Notes: generated from the letters alone by a model not told the origin. Positions 12,701 through 27,768 are shown, counted from the stretch's first letter. The stretch: DNA of 64,000 nucleotides from Serilophus lunatus (GCA_013399895.1 VXBA01002150.1:744001-808000); one strand, 5' to 3'. Made by a program: numbers and translations.

Positions 12701-15700
12701 TGAATTATCATTTGGCTGCTGAGTCCTGGAACTGCCCTTCCTTGTGCCAAGCAGATCAAGTTTGAAGTAGAGGTGTGAACAGAGCCTCTCTGGGCTCTAT
12801 GTCCTCTCTGTGGTGGTTCAATCAGGAAAGCAAACAAACTGTTGCTCCATCAACACAAAAATCAGCACACATAGGACCAGAAATGTTAACATGATTGTGT
12901 TTCCAGGATGTTCCATTAGAGGTAATTGAATGTGGAGGGACTCATCCTCCTGATCCTCCTGGCAGTGGTTTCAGAGGAGGTAGGATGTCCTTCTTTGAGG
13001 AGAGCCCTGCACAGTTGTCCGCAAGCACAGGAAGCTCTTCCTTGACTTCTATTAATGTTTCACAGCAGACTGTTCTGCAAATGACAGGAACAGCAGCTTT
13101 CTCTGGAGTCAATTTGCCTTTAATGTCTACCCCGTTTTAACTCCTAGCAAATGTTGAACAGCTAATCTGTGATCTGTAATTACACTTCTGATTCTCTTAG
13201 TTTAGTTAGAGGAAAAATTATATGGTGAAAGGGATGATTCAGGGAATGAAATGAAATTAGGCATAGTACATCTTTTGAGGTTAGCTATTAATTTCATTTT
13301 TAAATATAGAGTTGCCATCAAAGTAATAAGATGGTAATATTTGCATGTCATAATAATGTGGTGATAAGTAGGTGGAAGGCAAAAACAGTAGTAGCTGGAT
13401 GAACGAATCTTCTTTTTATACCTTGTGTTGCCTGTGTAAGTTTTAAATGGAACTCAAATGTACAAAGTTGCATCAAGTGAATTAAATGCACCAGTAAAAT
13501 TGGGTGTACTCAAGATTCAGACATGGCTTAAGTTTAATATTAACATGGCTATCTAACTGTGTTTAGTGTTTGTTGTATTTACTAGGGTAGGGATGTTTAT
13601 GGATTAGGGGTTTTTTTAAAAAAATACACAGGTCTGAAGTATCTCTAAAAATAATGCACCCAGCCCTTCCTAGTAAAACTGGATGTGGAAAAGCACAGCC
13701 TCTGCTGTTGTGAGCATGTCAAAAGGATGGCAGTGCTAGAGAGACATTGGAGATCAAAATGAAAGCTACCTACAGAATTCTTTATCTGTCTTGCCTATTT
13801 TCTTTCTCTATGCTAGACTATGACTAAAGCAATACATTATGTCTATACCTCTGTTTAATTGCATTAAAGAAATGCTGGGGCTATAAGGTTAAGCATTAAA
13901 TTCTAAAGAAGCAGAGATTCAAAGTTGCCTGTGTAAGCCTCATTTAACATCCCTTCAGGATATACATTTTCATACAGTTTTTAATGAGCTGAGCTCATCT
14001 TGCTATTTCCTGGAGACCTTTGTCCTGTTCAGTGAATGGAAGGACAGTGGTCAGGGAATGTGCTCCATTTGATGCTCCATTCTGTGCTTGGAAGTCAAGA
14101 TGGAGCTGCCTGCTTTGTTTGCAGGATACCCCAACCTGAATGTGAATATGTGAATATTGATGGAAGCACTAGAAGGTCAAAATTCTTTATGTCTTCAAAA
14201 AATTCTTTTCATAAATTTTTCTTTAAAAAAAAATTCATTTAATACACAGGTACATGTAAAAAGGAAAGCAGGTTGGTTCATGTGAGAATTAAATAAATTA
14301 ATTAAATAGAAATAGGAGGAATTTTTCTTGGATATTTTTTCAACAAAACAAGCAGATATGTTAGCAGGAACTTTTTGTAGAGAAGTATTGTTTTCAACTA
14401 GGGCTTCATTAAAGAAACTTCCTCAAATGAAAGAGAATGTTTCAGAAAGAGAAGCTTTGTGTTAGAGGAGATGTGGATCCTTGAGGGAGGAAAGAGCTGG
14501 AGCCTTGTGAAACATGGCTCTGGGGGGGAAACTTATACCTCTGGTGGTTCCTCTGGGCCATTTTGGCATATATATATATCTCTTCATCCTTTCTTCCTTC
14601 TTTGTTTGCTTTTCCAGCTCTATTTTCCTTTTGGGGAATATCAGAACAGGAAAAATCTGAATCATTTGAATGCAGATCTACTTTTGAGTGAGCTTAGCTG
14701 GAAGAAGGGAACAATAAGTTGAAAATGAATAGTCTGAATTGACTGGCCATCAGTGTAGGGCTTCAGAGGGGTGCAGTCAGAGCAGGATTCGGGAGGGATC
14801 ATTTTGGCAGAGGAACTGTTGAGAAGAGCCTGAGGTCACAGCAGTTGGTTTAGATGCTTACCATTGGCCACAGAGTTAGAGCAGAGAGGGATGAACAGCC
14901 TTCAATGATAATAAGAAGAGGTGTATTAGAGGGTTTTTAACTCTATAAAATGATGAAAAGACCTGTATTTTGGAGTTCATCTGCATGTGCATATGTTAAT
15001 GAGATCTGAGACAATGCAGGTTTATCTTCTTCCTTTTTAGGGCAAGTTCTTCCCTACAAGACAAGTTTAGTTAGTCCCACTTACTGCTGGACTACAGCTT
15101 GGGTGTTCAAAAATAGCTTGAAAGGAGTCCTACCAGCCTGAAAGCCCACTTTATTGCTAATTTGTAGGTTCATGGCTGGGTTTTTTTTAGCATCACAGCT
15201 GGGGTTATATCTTGTGGAAGCAGTGAACCTTTGTTGTGTTTAAAACCATTTAGGATGTTATATTAATTTCATTATTCATCCATTTTAAATTATCTCATAA
15301 CCATTTTCAGGGACATGGTCATTTAAGCAAATAAAGATAAAGTAAATATATATCCCATATATTTAAAAACCTAGTAAACTCTCTGCAGTAATTAATTAAT
15401 TCAGTAATTCCTCATATTCTATTCCATGCATAAACTGCTGGTATACTGAAAAGATTATGAAGATAAAGAGGAAGTTTGGATTTGAGTTTTTTTTTAATCT
15501 TGTGGTAGAACCAATCATTTGAGGCTAAATGTCCATAAAGCAGTAGGATACAGGATTTTTAGTATGTGAAATTATTGTGTCTTTACGTGAAATACTTTGT
15601 GTCTTTCCATTTATTAAACCGTCAGTTCCTAAAACAAAATATAATTACAAAAAAAAAGATTTTGAGAGAAGTTTTGGGTCCTTGTCTTAATGGAGCAATC

Positions 15701-18700
15701 AATGCAAATTTAAAAGTGGAATAAGAACTTCTATAAACACACTATGAAAATTGTGTTTCCTTTTGCCTGATGTTAAGGTAGACAAATATAAAGATTTCAC
15801 TCTTAACAAGAAAGGTGCCTTTTTGTTGGTAAAGCCTAATTTTATAGTAAGACTTTCACAACAGAGGAAATCTAGCGCTTCATAATTTTGAAAAGCAACT
15901 GTAAGAGGTTTTTTTCACCTTTTACTCAAAGTTCAGCTTTCAGGAATGTCATATCAACATTTATTCTATTTTTGAATACTTCATAATGCAAAAGCTCATT
16001 TAGAGTTGTTGGCCAACACAAGAGTAAGAAAGTCAGAGCTACACCTTTGTGTGAAATTACCAAGGAGGGCTTTTATGTTTTATTAAATTTGTGTGGTGAA
16101 CATTAGACATTGTTTTCCAGTGCAGAATTGCAGGGGAATGCTCTGGTTAGAGTGGGAGAGGGAAAAGATACCAAGGGTGCTTCTCTTAATTTGCTTTTGT
16201 TGTTGTTTTTTTAAGAAATGTGAAGTCATCTTGAGAAATGTAACTTGCAACTTCTGTGAGTTCAGTAACCATCAGATGAACTTTGTGAGGTCAGCATTAC
16301 ATATTCTGTCCTTCCTTCTTGCCCTGTTCCACACACTCTATCTCCAGCAGATAAGTCTAAATTATTACAACATCATCTTTTGTTAATGCCCTATAACCTC
16401 TGAAGGCCAGATTTTATCATTTCTGTCATTTCACACTAATTATATCCAAACACAAGCTGACTTTTTTTTTCCTCTCAAAGCAGATGATGTTTGGAGGAGA
16501 CTGAATTCTCTAAGGTTAGTAATGAAGTTTCCATTTGAAGTAACCTAGTTCAAAGGGAAAAATTTTCCCCTTTAGGTTTAGAGCAAAGGTTCTGAAAGCC
16601 CGAGATGTGAAAATAAAGAGGCACTAGCTATAAGTACCTTTCAAATTATGTCTCTTTAGACTTGCTGAAATGTGTGGTTAAGCTTCTTTCTAGCTGCTTT
16701 AAAATATTCAAGGTTATTGGCCTGCATTAAACTCGAAACCCTTTAAATACCATTTTTTTAAACCAAGTTATTCAGAACTGACAAGCGGAAAGATTTAGAA
16801 GTGGGGGTCTGTGAGTGAAAAAAACCAACAGACTTGAAAGAAGGAACTGGGTATTTTCTCCTAAAAAATAATTCTAATATTTTTACACTCAGTAGTGAAT
16901 TATCTTAAATGCCAATAGTAAGTGTATAATACAAATGGTTCACTCTTGCCAGTGTTGTTTATGTAAGCTGAGCATCCCTGGAATATGAGTATTTAGTCGG
17001 CCAGATTTCATGTCTAGGAAATATTAATATACTTGTGCTGGTGTAACCAAGTTAATCACCTTTCAAAGTTCCTTTGCCAGCATTTAGAGCAGGATTTTCA
17101 CTTGATCTGTTGTGTGTGATTGGCTTTGAGGTCTGAGATTTCATAATCAATATGTTCCTGTTCATCAGAATTTCCTTTACTTAGATAATTAATTTACAAG
17201 TTTACTTGTCTCAAGCATAATCATAGGTAGTAATAAGTGAATTCTAAGTACTATTGTTGAGGGAAACACTTTTCATGAAAATTTCAACTTTGAATCTGGA
17301 TTTCAACCATTTGGAGAGTTTGGAGTCCAGCTGAACAGCCTTGTACCAATATCGGCATGGCTGGGCCAGTGCTTGCAGGGGAGGCGGTGGAATTCCTCCA
17401 AAGGATGGTGTTTCACGTACTGGTTTGGACAAGGAACTGGATCACAGCCTGATTCAAAGGCCATGAATCCCAACAGTCACTATATTAAGCTGAAGCACTG
17501 GATTCATTGTATGATTTGAGGTAGGTGTTTGTGCTCCCTTTTTTAAAAACCACGTTACATGTGAGGGCCATTAGAGAAGACAAGATTGTGCCAAAAAGGT
17601 CGAATCACTCCAAGTATATCAATCCTGCAGATTTTTATTTCATGTGTCAGCTGGAGGTGTGGCTAAAGCTTCATATGACTCTTCTTTAATGTACTTAAAC
17701 TTTGCACCCGAAGCATTTTTATTCATTTGCTTGGTAAGTACAAAAGAAGATTGGAGCAGCATGCCACTGCAAAACTCTGCAAATGCTGTAATCATGGTAT
17801 TAACCTACTTCACAGCCTTAGGAGCACACTCACTTTGTGAGGGGACTAAGGATGTTTTCATCACTCTAAGTTTGCTGACAGACTTTTGTGTTCCTTTTAT
17901 TTGCATCTCAAAGTGGAAGTTACAGTGGGAATGATCATTCCTTCTTCCATTCCACTTGGAAGAATAAGCATTTCTTACACATTTTCTGTGCCTCAGTGAG
18001 AAGGTTTGTAATTTTTGCTGCTGTTCATAGATACAGAGAGTTTTCTAACACCTGGAATGTTGTTTTAGGAAAGAGAATGAACAACATGGTATATCCCAAA
18101 GTAACTTGCCAGTCAACCTTGGATTCCATCTTACAGTTATTACCAGCGTATTTCAGCATTTAAGCACAGGAAGTGAGTGTAAAAGGCAGTACTCATGTGC
18201 ACTATGTACAGTTTTCATGGTTACGATGAAAAGATTGGTCTAAAACTGACCTGATTCTTTAGTTAGAGACCCACATACAGAAATTTAAGTAAGGTCAAGT
18301 TTGTAGTCAGTTGTATGGAACCTGATGCTTCTTCCCTGCTCTCATCTTCAACCGAATTTCAGCTTCCCAGATGTGTTTGGGAGTGCTGCTGTACGTGGAC
18401 AGCCCTGTCAGCATGGGAGTATGCTTAGAGGAAGTCATTAAAGGTCAAGTTGACCCAAAAATTAAGCCTTCAAGGAAAGAAGAGTAAGAAAGGAGAGGGA
18501 ATTGTTGCTGTTAATCTGTTTATTAACTTTCAGTAACCCTCATGCCTGAACCAGCCCCTCAGAACTCAGTACATGGTTATGGCACTGCATCTGCACCATA
18601 TTTTCCCTCCTTAATAAGAGAAGAAGGTGGGATCTGTTTCCGGACAAACAATCTCTGTTTTCCTTTCAGTTAATTTTCAGGGAAAAGAAGCAACTGTACT

Positions 18701-19531
18701 CATAGTAATGGCAAGTTGGCAGTAAAAGTGAAGAAGGGAAAATTCATGCCTTTGCAGCTAAACATTGTGTTCTGAACTGTATTTTAATTACAAAAATGTC
18801 ACTTCATGATAAATGAAGCGTTCTTCCTCTAGCTGGTTTCAATTAAGTTTTGTTTTAAAAAGGAAGAATAGGTTTTAATAAGGCTCAAAATACATAAAAA
18901 TATTTCACTTTGACTTTAGTAGAACAAAAAGCATTTTAATATTGAATCAATATTGAATAACTTGCAGTTATCTTGGCTGTGGGCCTTGATTTCTTTCTAT
19001 CCATCGTTTTTTGCTCTTTTTACTGTTCAGGGTCACCAGTGGCTCCAGTGGGTCATACCTTTTCAGATGTTGAAGTGCTGCATCTCAGGTGCTGCAGAAA
19101 AAGTTAAACCAAGCTTGTGCTTGAGGTTTCTCTTAGAAATTAAAGATTTTGTGGTATTAGTCGCGCAAACATGGACTCGCTCCATGATTAAGGATTTTGC
19201 CATAGAGGAAAAAGCTGTTTCCAGGAAATTTCAACAGTAAAAGGATGTCTATTTTATCTTAAAAATGAAGTTGAGCCTTTATCCTGTGATATGTTGAGGG
19301 CAGTGTTTGTCACAGCTGTGTCACCAAGTGCCTGCTCCTGGCTCAGTAATTAGAAAGGAAATACTGCATGACCACAGGGTTCAAATGAAGCTAAGAAAGT
19401 TGATGAAAGCCATGGAAGTCATAGCTATGGATGCATAGTAAACAGAAGCAACCAGACCTTCATTGCTTGGGTCTGTCAGGGAGCAGCAGCACCCACTTGG
19501 ATTTGCCAGATGATGATGGTCAGAACACCAG

Positions 19532-19785
19532 CAGATTCACAAATCATTAGGGATGGAAAAGACCTTTAAGAATCATCAAATCCAACTGTCAACGCAGCAC
19601 CATCACCATGTTCACCACTAAACCATGTCCTTACGTGCCATATCCACGTGGTTTTTCAACACTTCCAGGGATGGTGAGTCCACCACTTTCCTGGCAGCCT
19701 GTTCCAATGCTTTACAACTCCTTTACATGGAGAAATTTTCCCCTATATCCAATCTAAACCTCATCTGCAACTTGAGGCCATTTCC
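19532..19785 (-). mobile_element. CR1 LINE fragment (3' end), antisense
   Basis: Read on the + strand, this is the reverse complement of a CR1 3' end. It runs from a GGATGGAAAAGACCTTTAAG-like start near 19551, through CCACTAAACCATGTCC and CCAGGGATGGTGAGTCCACC, to CCAATCTAAACCTCATCTGC at about 19749. CR1 is the dominant LINE of birds and is usually found as 5'-truncated copies like this one. It lacks any reverse-transcriptase coding part and has small indels, so it is an old inactive copy. It inserted opposite to DAB1 transcription. The edges are approximate. Confidence 0.9.
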
Positions 19786-22700
19786 ACGATGAAAATGAAA
19801 GAAGAATGGCTTGGATTTTGTTCTTGGCAGCTTAGACATGTGCACTGGAAAACAATGGGAGGTTCCTTTGGGAATGAGAGTTACCAATACGGCAGCGTAG
19901 GTCAGCATGGGCAGGGATACACTGACATACTGCTCAGGCAGGATTCTTGACAGCTTCCACTTGTTTTCCCAGTTAAGTGGAAAATCTCACCTGCAAAGTG
20001 GAACCATTTAGTGAGACAGTGAAATAGATGCTTTTTATATATGTAAAACCCTACCTGAAAAGAGCAGGAATCTTTGGTCTTCACCTCTTGAGGTAAGTTT
20101 GGACTTGAAAGATAGAGGTCTCTGCTGGCAGAACGATCTTACTGTGGGGAATAAACATGGTGGTGTAAAATCTCAGGTTTAATTGGACTTTTGAGATAGT
20201 GGATTCATCAGCAGACAGTTTACTTGATATGTTTTGTCTGGATCCTATCTGATGTGTGGTATCGTTCATTAAGCTTCAGGCTGAAGTATCTTTGGTGAGA
20301 TTTCATGTGAGCAAGAAGCCTACCACAAAATGTTTGCACTCTTGTGGGAAATTAAGAGAGGATTAATTTTTTAGCTTGCTAGAGCTGTCCCACTTAAGGC
20401 AAATTTGCTGGGGACTCTGCTTTGGAACTAATGCAAAAGTTTTGCACATTTAATGTGGTGAGCTCAGCTCTCAGTTGTGTCAAAATTCATCTGCTGAAAT
20501 CAGAGCAGACAAATTTCCCAGAAGTTAGCAAACCAATATTTTAAATTATGGTTCCTATTAGGTGAAACCAGATTTTTAGGAAGTATCTTTTCCTAAAATG
20601 TATACTTTAAATAGTTGTATTTTTATATAGTGTTAAGATAAAATTGTGTTGGTTTTTCAAGCTTGACCATTCCATCCTAATTAGGACTAGCTTAAAGTAT
20701 GTAAGGGCTGTTAGCATCATGGAAAAACAAAAATTAGAACCATTTCATGTTAGTGCTGATATGCCTGGTTTGTTGATTAGTGTTGTTTTTATCTTTTATA
20801 GTCTTCCTTTCCTAATAGGTGACCACTAAATTGTGATTCATAAGTTTTCACTGGAGTAGAAAAGTGGATAATTACAGAAAATAAACAATAATGTTTGTTT
20901 TTTAACTATTTTACTGAAATATAAACATCACAGGAAACAAAGCTGTGCCCGTTATATTGGCTGTGGTACAGCAAGATATACTTGGATGATCTTGGATTTA
21001 TTAGTTCCTCAAAAACTTCACTTTTGTGATTGAAGAAGTGAAATGTATTTCTTGAAACCATTGTGCACCTTTTCTTCATTATGTAAACCAATTGTTTCAT
21101 CTCCCATGTTCATTTTGGAAGGTTCCTGTAGAAAGTACAAAATTATGAAATTTTACAGAAAAGTGCCTTTTCCCAACAGGCACACTTGTGTGGAAGATTT
21201 TGGAGGTGACCAGTTTCAGTGTGGGTGCTGGCTGAGATGGTCACAGTACCCTTAGGTAACTTGATAAGAAGTCCTTGTTGCTATTGCTGCTTATAAAGTA
21301 ATTTATGGATTTACAGGAAAAGCATTTAAACATTGCTGGGAAATTCAGAGGCAACCAATTTTCATGATAATTAGGAATAAAGTAACATACAAACAGTTAT
21401 GAACATGTTCTTTAGTGTGTGAGCAGTCTTGTGGTGTAGCTGAGGGCAGGGGACATGGCAGTGATTTCAGGGCATCACTGGCCCACGTGTCTGTCCTTGG
21501 CACAATATTTAGATAAAGAAAATTAGAAAAAGTAGCACTATCCTCAAGATGAAGGCTTTTTCCCACACACACTTTGCTAGACAACAAATCCACAGCATGT
21601 TGCAATGTAGGCAAAGCCCCAGATTGTCTAAAAGCCTTAAATTCTACCTGCTGCTGGGGTCTAGGCAGTGTATCAGCCATATCCAGGCTCTTCATGGAGC
21701 ACTCAGTTGAAGGAATGGGATTTTCTCCTTAAGATGCCTGAAATAAAGCTGGTTCTCTAGGAAGGAGAGATTTTAAATATCTTGTCATTGTGAAGGGATT
21801 TTGGTCCCTGGCTGTAAGAATAAACATGTATGACTCTGGGTCTGCTGCTTGCAGGGTCAGGAAAAGTACTTTGAGGGAAATAAATTAGTGTCAGTGATTT
21901 CTCTGGTTATCTTTTAAACGTGAATAAATTCACCTTCCAGTGCAAGGCTTCTTTAGTTTTCAGAATGGTCAACAAAATATGGTTTGTAGACGTGGTAACT
22001 TAAGGCTGTGAAAATCTTCTGGCATTAAGACAGACGTGGCAAACCCTTTGGAAGTGCTTTGGAAGAGGAGCAGGTAAGTATTTAACACTGAGTAGCAGCT
22101 AAGCACAGAGGCACTTTATTTTCTTTGCTAGTGAAAAGGGTTATGGAAACTGGAATTTCTCTAAAATTTTCATAGAAATAGAAAGGAATTGTTGCAAGGA
22201 GAATGGAAAAACTGCTTCGGAAATCGAACTTCTATTACTAGATTTGATGCTTGGTAAATTCTTCTTGCTCTGTGTTGGTTCTTCACTGTCCTGTAACATC
22301 ATCATACTCACAAAAAGAAACCTTTGTTACTCTCTTTTTAGACCCATTTTTTCCCCTTAGTCTCTGATGAAGACATACATCTTGCTGTAAACGTGTAAAA
22401 GGCCATAAATATCTCCCACAGGTAAAATATGCAGTGTGACATAATTAAAACACAAAAATATTCACCATATTTTTTTAACATTTTTTCCCCCTTCATTTGG
22501 CAGCACATTGTCAGGACATTCCTAATGAATCCAGCCTGCAGCATGGCAGCAGAAGCTGCTCTTTCCCAGTTTCCCTTTAGTTAAAAAAGAGAGAAAAGTA
22601 GGGAAAGTGTGTCAGTGGCATCAGGGAAAAATGACAAGCAGCTTCAGGGGCAGGTGTTGTATCTGCACAGCTCTGAAGGTGTCAGTGTGCCTCCAAACCC

Positions 22701-25700
22701 ACTTTGGACTCAGCTTCTAGGAAATTGAGAATTCTGCCCAAGGCAGATAAAAAGGAAATTTGGGTTTGAACAACTTTTGTAAAATAACTTTGGCAGAAAA
22801 TCCTGGGTTTTTTTCTTATTTCTTTTTTTCCCCCCTCCCAAAATGCACACAGAAATCACTTCAGCCTTGTTTTCTGAGTTTTCTTTTTAATTTTGCTTCC
22901 ACTTTTCAGCTGTGTGGCATATTTAGGCTATATCATGCTTGAGTTTTAAGGAAGTTCTGGCAGTTTCATATTTATGACTTGCCTTCCGTTGAGTAACACT
23001 GTCATGCTGAATTGAAATTACCCATATAGCTCATTTGTAATTTCAGGTATTTCCTTAAACTAATTACTAATATAACTGCAGCATATCAAGCACTTTAAGT
23101 GCTTTTTTCCTGAAGTGGCTGATAGCTTTGAAAACATCTGCTTAACTTTGTCACTTTATATATACTGAACATCCCCTGTATGTCGAGATTCCATTGTAGT
23201 CCAAATACACTCAAGTGGGAATATTTTCACCAGCGTTGGAGCTCTTATCACAGCAAAGGCTGCAGGGTTGCACTCCTGCTTCCAAGCCCACAAGCCAGAA
23301 GGGTTAATAACCTTCTTTTTTCAGTTATTTTTTGCTTTATAATTTGGCTGTTTATAGGCAGGAGTTTGTGTTTAGAAAATGAGAATGTGAGGTTAGTTAT
23401 GTATTTATTTTTTATAGAATGAGAAGGCTGTTGAAGAGGAATATCCATGATCCTTGTGGCTCCCCCTTCCAGCTCTGTGATTTTTGTGAATAGACATACA
23501 AGCTTTCACCCTATATCAGGACAACCTCTTTGCATCGTGGTTACTTGTTGGTTGGGGCAGCATCTGTATTAGAAGTCCAGGGAAAAGTAAATATATGCGA
23601 CTGTTTAGGATTTGTAAAACTTCAGTTTTGAACTCCTTTTATAGTCTCAATCAAGTGGATTTAGTGGGATATTCCTGAGAAGTTCTGTTCTTCCTCACCT
23701 CCCCATCAAAACTTTCAGCCCAGAAGTGACTTGGGGAGTATGAGAATCGCAGTATTTGCAAATACACAGGCAAAAGATTTCTCTAATACAGCTTTTAGTC
23801 TTTATGGATTTACCTTCATAAATAATTAACCATAACTCTGAATGAGAAACTGTTTAGGTTTTTTTCCTTAGGTGGGCTGAAATACGGTGTTTCAGTAAAT
23901 TGTCTTTCAGTGTCTTCTCAATTTAATTTGTTTCACTTTAATTACTGCTCTTTGGCATCATTACAGTCACGTTTCCATTTCTGTCTAAATATGTTTCCGC
24001 AATGCATTTCCAGAGGCTGCAGGTAAAGAGCGATACAAGCAATGCAGAATAGAAAATGATGCATATGCAGTCCCACAAGGATGAGAGGCAGGGAATGCTT
24101 AGAGCAATTAATGGAAAAGAGCCAAGGTTTAACTTTTATGAATTACTGGAGGAAGCATTTTGTAATCATGAAACAAAGCCTCATAGTTATTGAGTTCAGA
24201 ACTTGAACGCTGCTCAGCCACCAATCATGTCAGTGGATTTGTTTCAAGTGTGGAAATGGATTGTTTTCCTGCAGTGTCAGGAGCCTCACAAAACTGCAGC
24301 ATCTATTTTGATTTGCTCTACCTTTATTTTTTATGGACTTCCTGTTGCTGAGATTTTCACACTAAACTGTTTACAGCAGTGTCCTGGGAGTTGTTGCTGG
24401 CCAAGTTTCTCTAACTACATCCTCGAGGCCTTCTGCAGACCTGGCTTGCCCTCAGCCTCCTCAATTATTTCTTCCTTTATTGTATTCCTATGTCCTGACA
24501 CCAAGAGCTCCCTCAAAATCCTACTCCTACTTTTTTCCTTGCTTATAGTAGCCTGAGATTTGTTTGAAAAAAAGTCCCTCTGTGTATATTCTTCCATAAT
24601 ACACTTTCCATTAAGGTTTCTAGAATTAAACTGTTATTAAAATAAGCGTCCTTTTGCTACTGTGGAATTGAAAGTATCTTGATAAAAAGATCCTGACAAT
24701 GGTTTCTCATTACTGAACTCTCACTGAGGATAATTTTCTGGCATTGCTTAATGACAGAGAGGATTTATAGCAACTTAAAGGGTGGCTTTATATAGTCTTC
24801 CCTTACCTTTGCACATTTTCTAGGAAACCAAATGAAGGTTTGGAGGCATTTAATAACACTTGGCTCTGTCAGTGGTTCTGTGTGTGGTTATGGAGTTCTA
24901 GTGCCCCTGTGACTGCAGGTTTAGGATTCAAATATAGGAAGAAGGACTAACTGGAAAGGCCTGATGAGGATTGAGAACTGTCTGCACCAAGTGACCATGT
25001 TACTCACACAAGGCTAAATTACTTACACTATCAGTTGTGCTGACACTGAAGTAGAATACCTTTTCCTGCTTCCCTTTGCAGTTAGAGAAACAAAATATTG
25101 AAAAAGGAGATCACAGGTGTGGTAAAAGGAGGATCTGCAGCAAATAGCAAGTGTATCAAATCAAATTGTATACGTGGGGAGTCTCACTTGCCTTTTAAAA
25201 TGAAGTCAGAGTTTGATCTCTCTTAAGAGTCACAATTTAACAGCCATGGCTTGTGATGTTGATGTTCTTCCATTCAATGTGGATAGTACTCACAGAACTG
25301 TTTTCTGATTTGGCTCTTCTTCTTTCACTAAATATAATTCAGTGGAAAATGTGGAGAGGGGCAGAAAAATGGCACGTTTGTGCAGAAAGCTGTGATCTAA
25401 GCAAAGAGGTTCAGGAAGTTTCAAGCAAATCTTTAGTGCACAAGGAGGATAACATAGGGAATAGTAAACAAAGAGAAACACAGGAGGGATTAACATTCAG
25501 GTGCCACTGTGAAAAACAACACACTTTGATAATGTATTGATGAGCCAAGAACATTCCAGTTGATGGTAATAAAATGTGTCAACAGATTTCCATCCTTGCT
25601 GCTTCACTTGCAGAATATAGGCAAGTATTTTTCCATTAGTTTGTTTCACTGAAAAATTAAAATACTGATCTTTTTATTCCCTGCCTCTGGAATGGAAAAG

Positions 25701-27768
25701 ACAGATTAGTAGGCTGCTAAATGTTGAGTCTAACCTGATGCATTTAAGAAGTATTTTCGAAAAGTTGCTGTACAAGAAGCTAGCAATGCTCATGTGCATT
25801 TTGAGGTTTCCATTGCCAGAGATATTTGGACACGTTTGAACACAAAATTAGCAGAGATGCAGTACACATCTATAAATACTGCCTATGGAGATGGATATCT
25901 TGTCTTCTTTATTCCACATCTGAAAGTATTGTACAAAGTTGGAAACTAAATAAAGATGAGGAATTCACTGCATAATGCCTAGAAATCACATGTGCACTCT
26001 GCCTATTGTGAATGGTGCATTTTAGAATTTTATTTTAGAGCTGCTTTTTAAAAATGAAAATGAACCTGCATACATCACTGGTGGGCAATGAATGCAAAAA
26101 TAATAAAGCAATCAGCCACCACTGAAATGCTGCCACCTCTCAAGAGATGACAGCAATTTACTGTATGCTGCAGTGCATTGCAGTATCATCCCTCATTTTA
26201 ATATTTGATTTCCAAGACTCATGTTTCTGATATTTATGACAGGTGTAAATCTTGGAAATCCAGAGGTGTAAAATTATGGTCTTGGTGCTCAGAGTTAGGC
26301 TTTTGTGCTTCTTACCTACTAAAAAACCATCAGTTATAGGAAAAAAAGGGTTCTTGTATTTGAACATGAGTCTTCCCAGATGTGAATGTCTTTAGGTGGT
26401 TTCTCTGATGATATGTTACCAAGGTCTGTGTTTTGTCCCATATATCAGTGAAGGGCAGATACACTACATTGATTTTACAAAAGAAAATGCCGTTTTTCTG
26501 TATTAAATGATACCAGCAATGCTACCTGCTTGTAAAGCATTTTATCCTCTGCAGAGGCTTTGCTCTCAGGTGTCTGTGTGCTGCTGGCTTCAAGCATTCC
26601 AAGCGGCTCTCTCTGTTTTTATAGGAGAATTCACTGCTAATGAATGTGAAAGAAACAAGGTTTTCATTGACTTTCCAATCTCCAATTTGAGTTAAAAGCT
26701 GAATTTTGCCTCACTGTCACTCGGCTTCACTTTTGTGAAAAATTCTGACCTGGATGTGAATCCCTCAGGTGACAGTCTCAGCACGATGCTGCTGCTCTGA
26801 GCAGTCACTGAAAAGGTGCAGGAGCAAAATGCATGGAGGTGTTGAGCTCCACATCCCTTTAGCAATTTTTCTGTACCAGCACTGCATCAGAGTATTAGCT
26901 GTCATTAACATAATTTTATTTCAAAACCAGTTTTAGGTTAGCTATTAGGCTGTGATGGTTGACAGTCTCAGCCTAGTTCAGTGGTGTTCTAACAGAGCTG
27001 CCTGCAAAGTTGTGAGTGCTTTGCTCAGAGCCGAAATGACTTGTAGCTAAATAAGAAAGACAAACATCTGCTTCTCAAAAATTGTATTAAACTACTTCAA
27101 ATTAAAAAAGATCTGCTCTTTTTTTTAGTAAACATTCACCTGGGGGACACTCACCAGGATTTCACTTTGCCTTTGCTCATCATGGCTGAATGCTTCATCT
27201 GTATTTTCAAATTATTTCTCCATGCTATGCATTGTCTGTTCTATGATTGGTTGGGGTTTTTTCATAAAGAGCAGGTTTTTCTGTAGCAAGTGAGCACTTT
27301 GTATTGTAGGTTAGACATTAAAAGGTTTCAGCTGGGCCGAGCTGGTTGCTGCTGGAACTCAAAGTGCAGGAATGGATTAAGATCAGACCAAGCTGTGTGA
27401 AGTTGGCTGTCAGCTACACTCAGACTTCTGACGGGGGATGTAAATTATGCTCTGCTGCAGCTCTCTTAGTTGGTTGATCTATGGAGTGAAATTGAACCTG
27501 ACTACCTGGGCGGCTGTTCATCTTTCTTCTTGATTGAGAAAACGGTGCTGATGGCACCGAACAGCAAGTTCCAGTGTGGAGGGAAAAGGCTCAGACTGAG
27601 AGATCAGGGATGGCACTGGCAGCCTGTGGGAGATGGGGAGTGATGGAAGCACAGGCTCCCTCATTTCTGCTGCTCTGCAAGGGGAATGGCAGGAATTTAA
27701 AAAGGAATAGAAAAAACAATAATTAGAATGGCAAATAAAATTAAAATACCTTTGATTAATGGCACTTA
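19786..27768. other. Intron segment between CR1 and LTR remnant
   Basis: This is unique intronic DNA. I see only homopolymer runs such as the T/C-rich stretch near 22807-22838, and a short direct repeat of AATATTGAAT just upstream at 18938-18958. The open frame at 24203-24556 (117 codons) starts in ordinary intronic sequence and has no recognisable domain. No transposon could be identified by eye. Confidence 0.55.

Larger units (their letters stand above)
4068..19531. other. Intron segment before the first CR1 fragment
   Basis: This is AT-rich unique sequence without recognisable transposons. Points of note are a 9-bp-arm hairpin at 7322-7346, a cluster of homeodomain-type AATTA/ATTAAT motifs at 8526-8734, an imperfect 21-nt tandem duplication at 9734-9776, a G run near 8773-8781, and a short TA run at 14571-14579. 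The stretches 11176-11679 and 12895-13140 have long open frames but match nothing I recognise. Confidence 0.6.

Noticed and set aside
14571..14579. Short TA run
   Set aside because: Too short to call a microsatellite.
24203..24556. 117-codon hydrophobic open frame on the + strand
   Set aside because: Leucine- and isoleucine-rich text is expected from T-rich DNA. No domain and no splice context.
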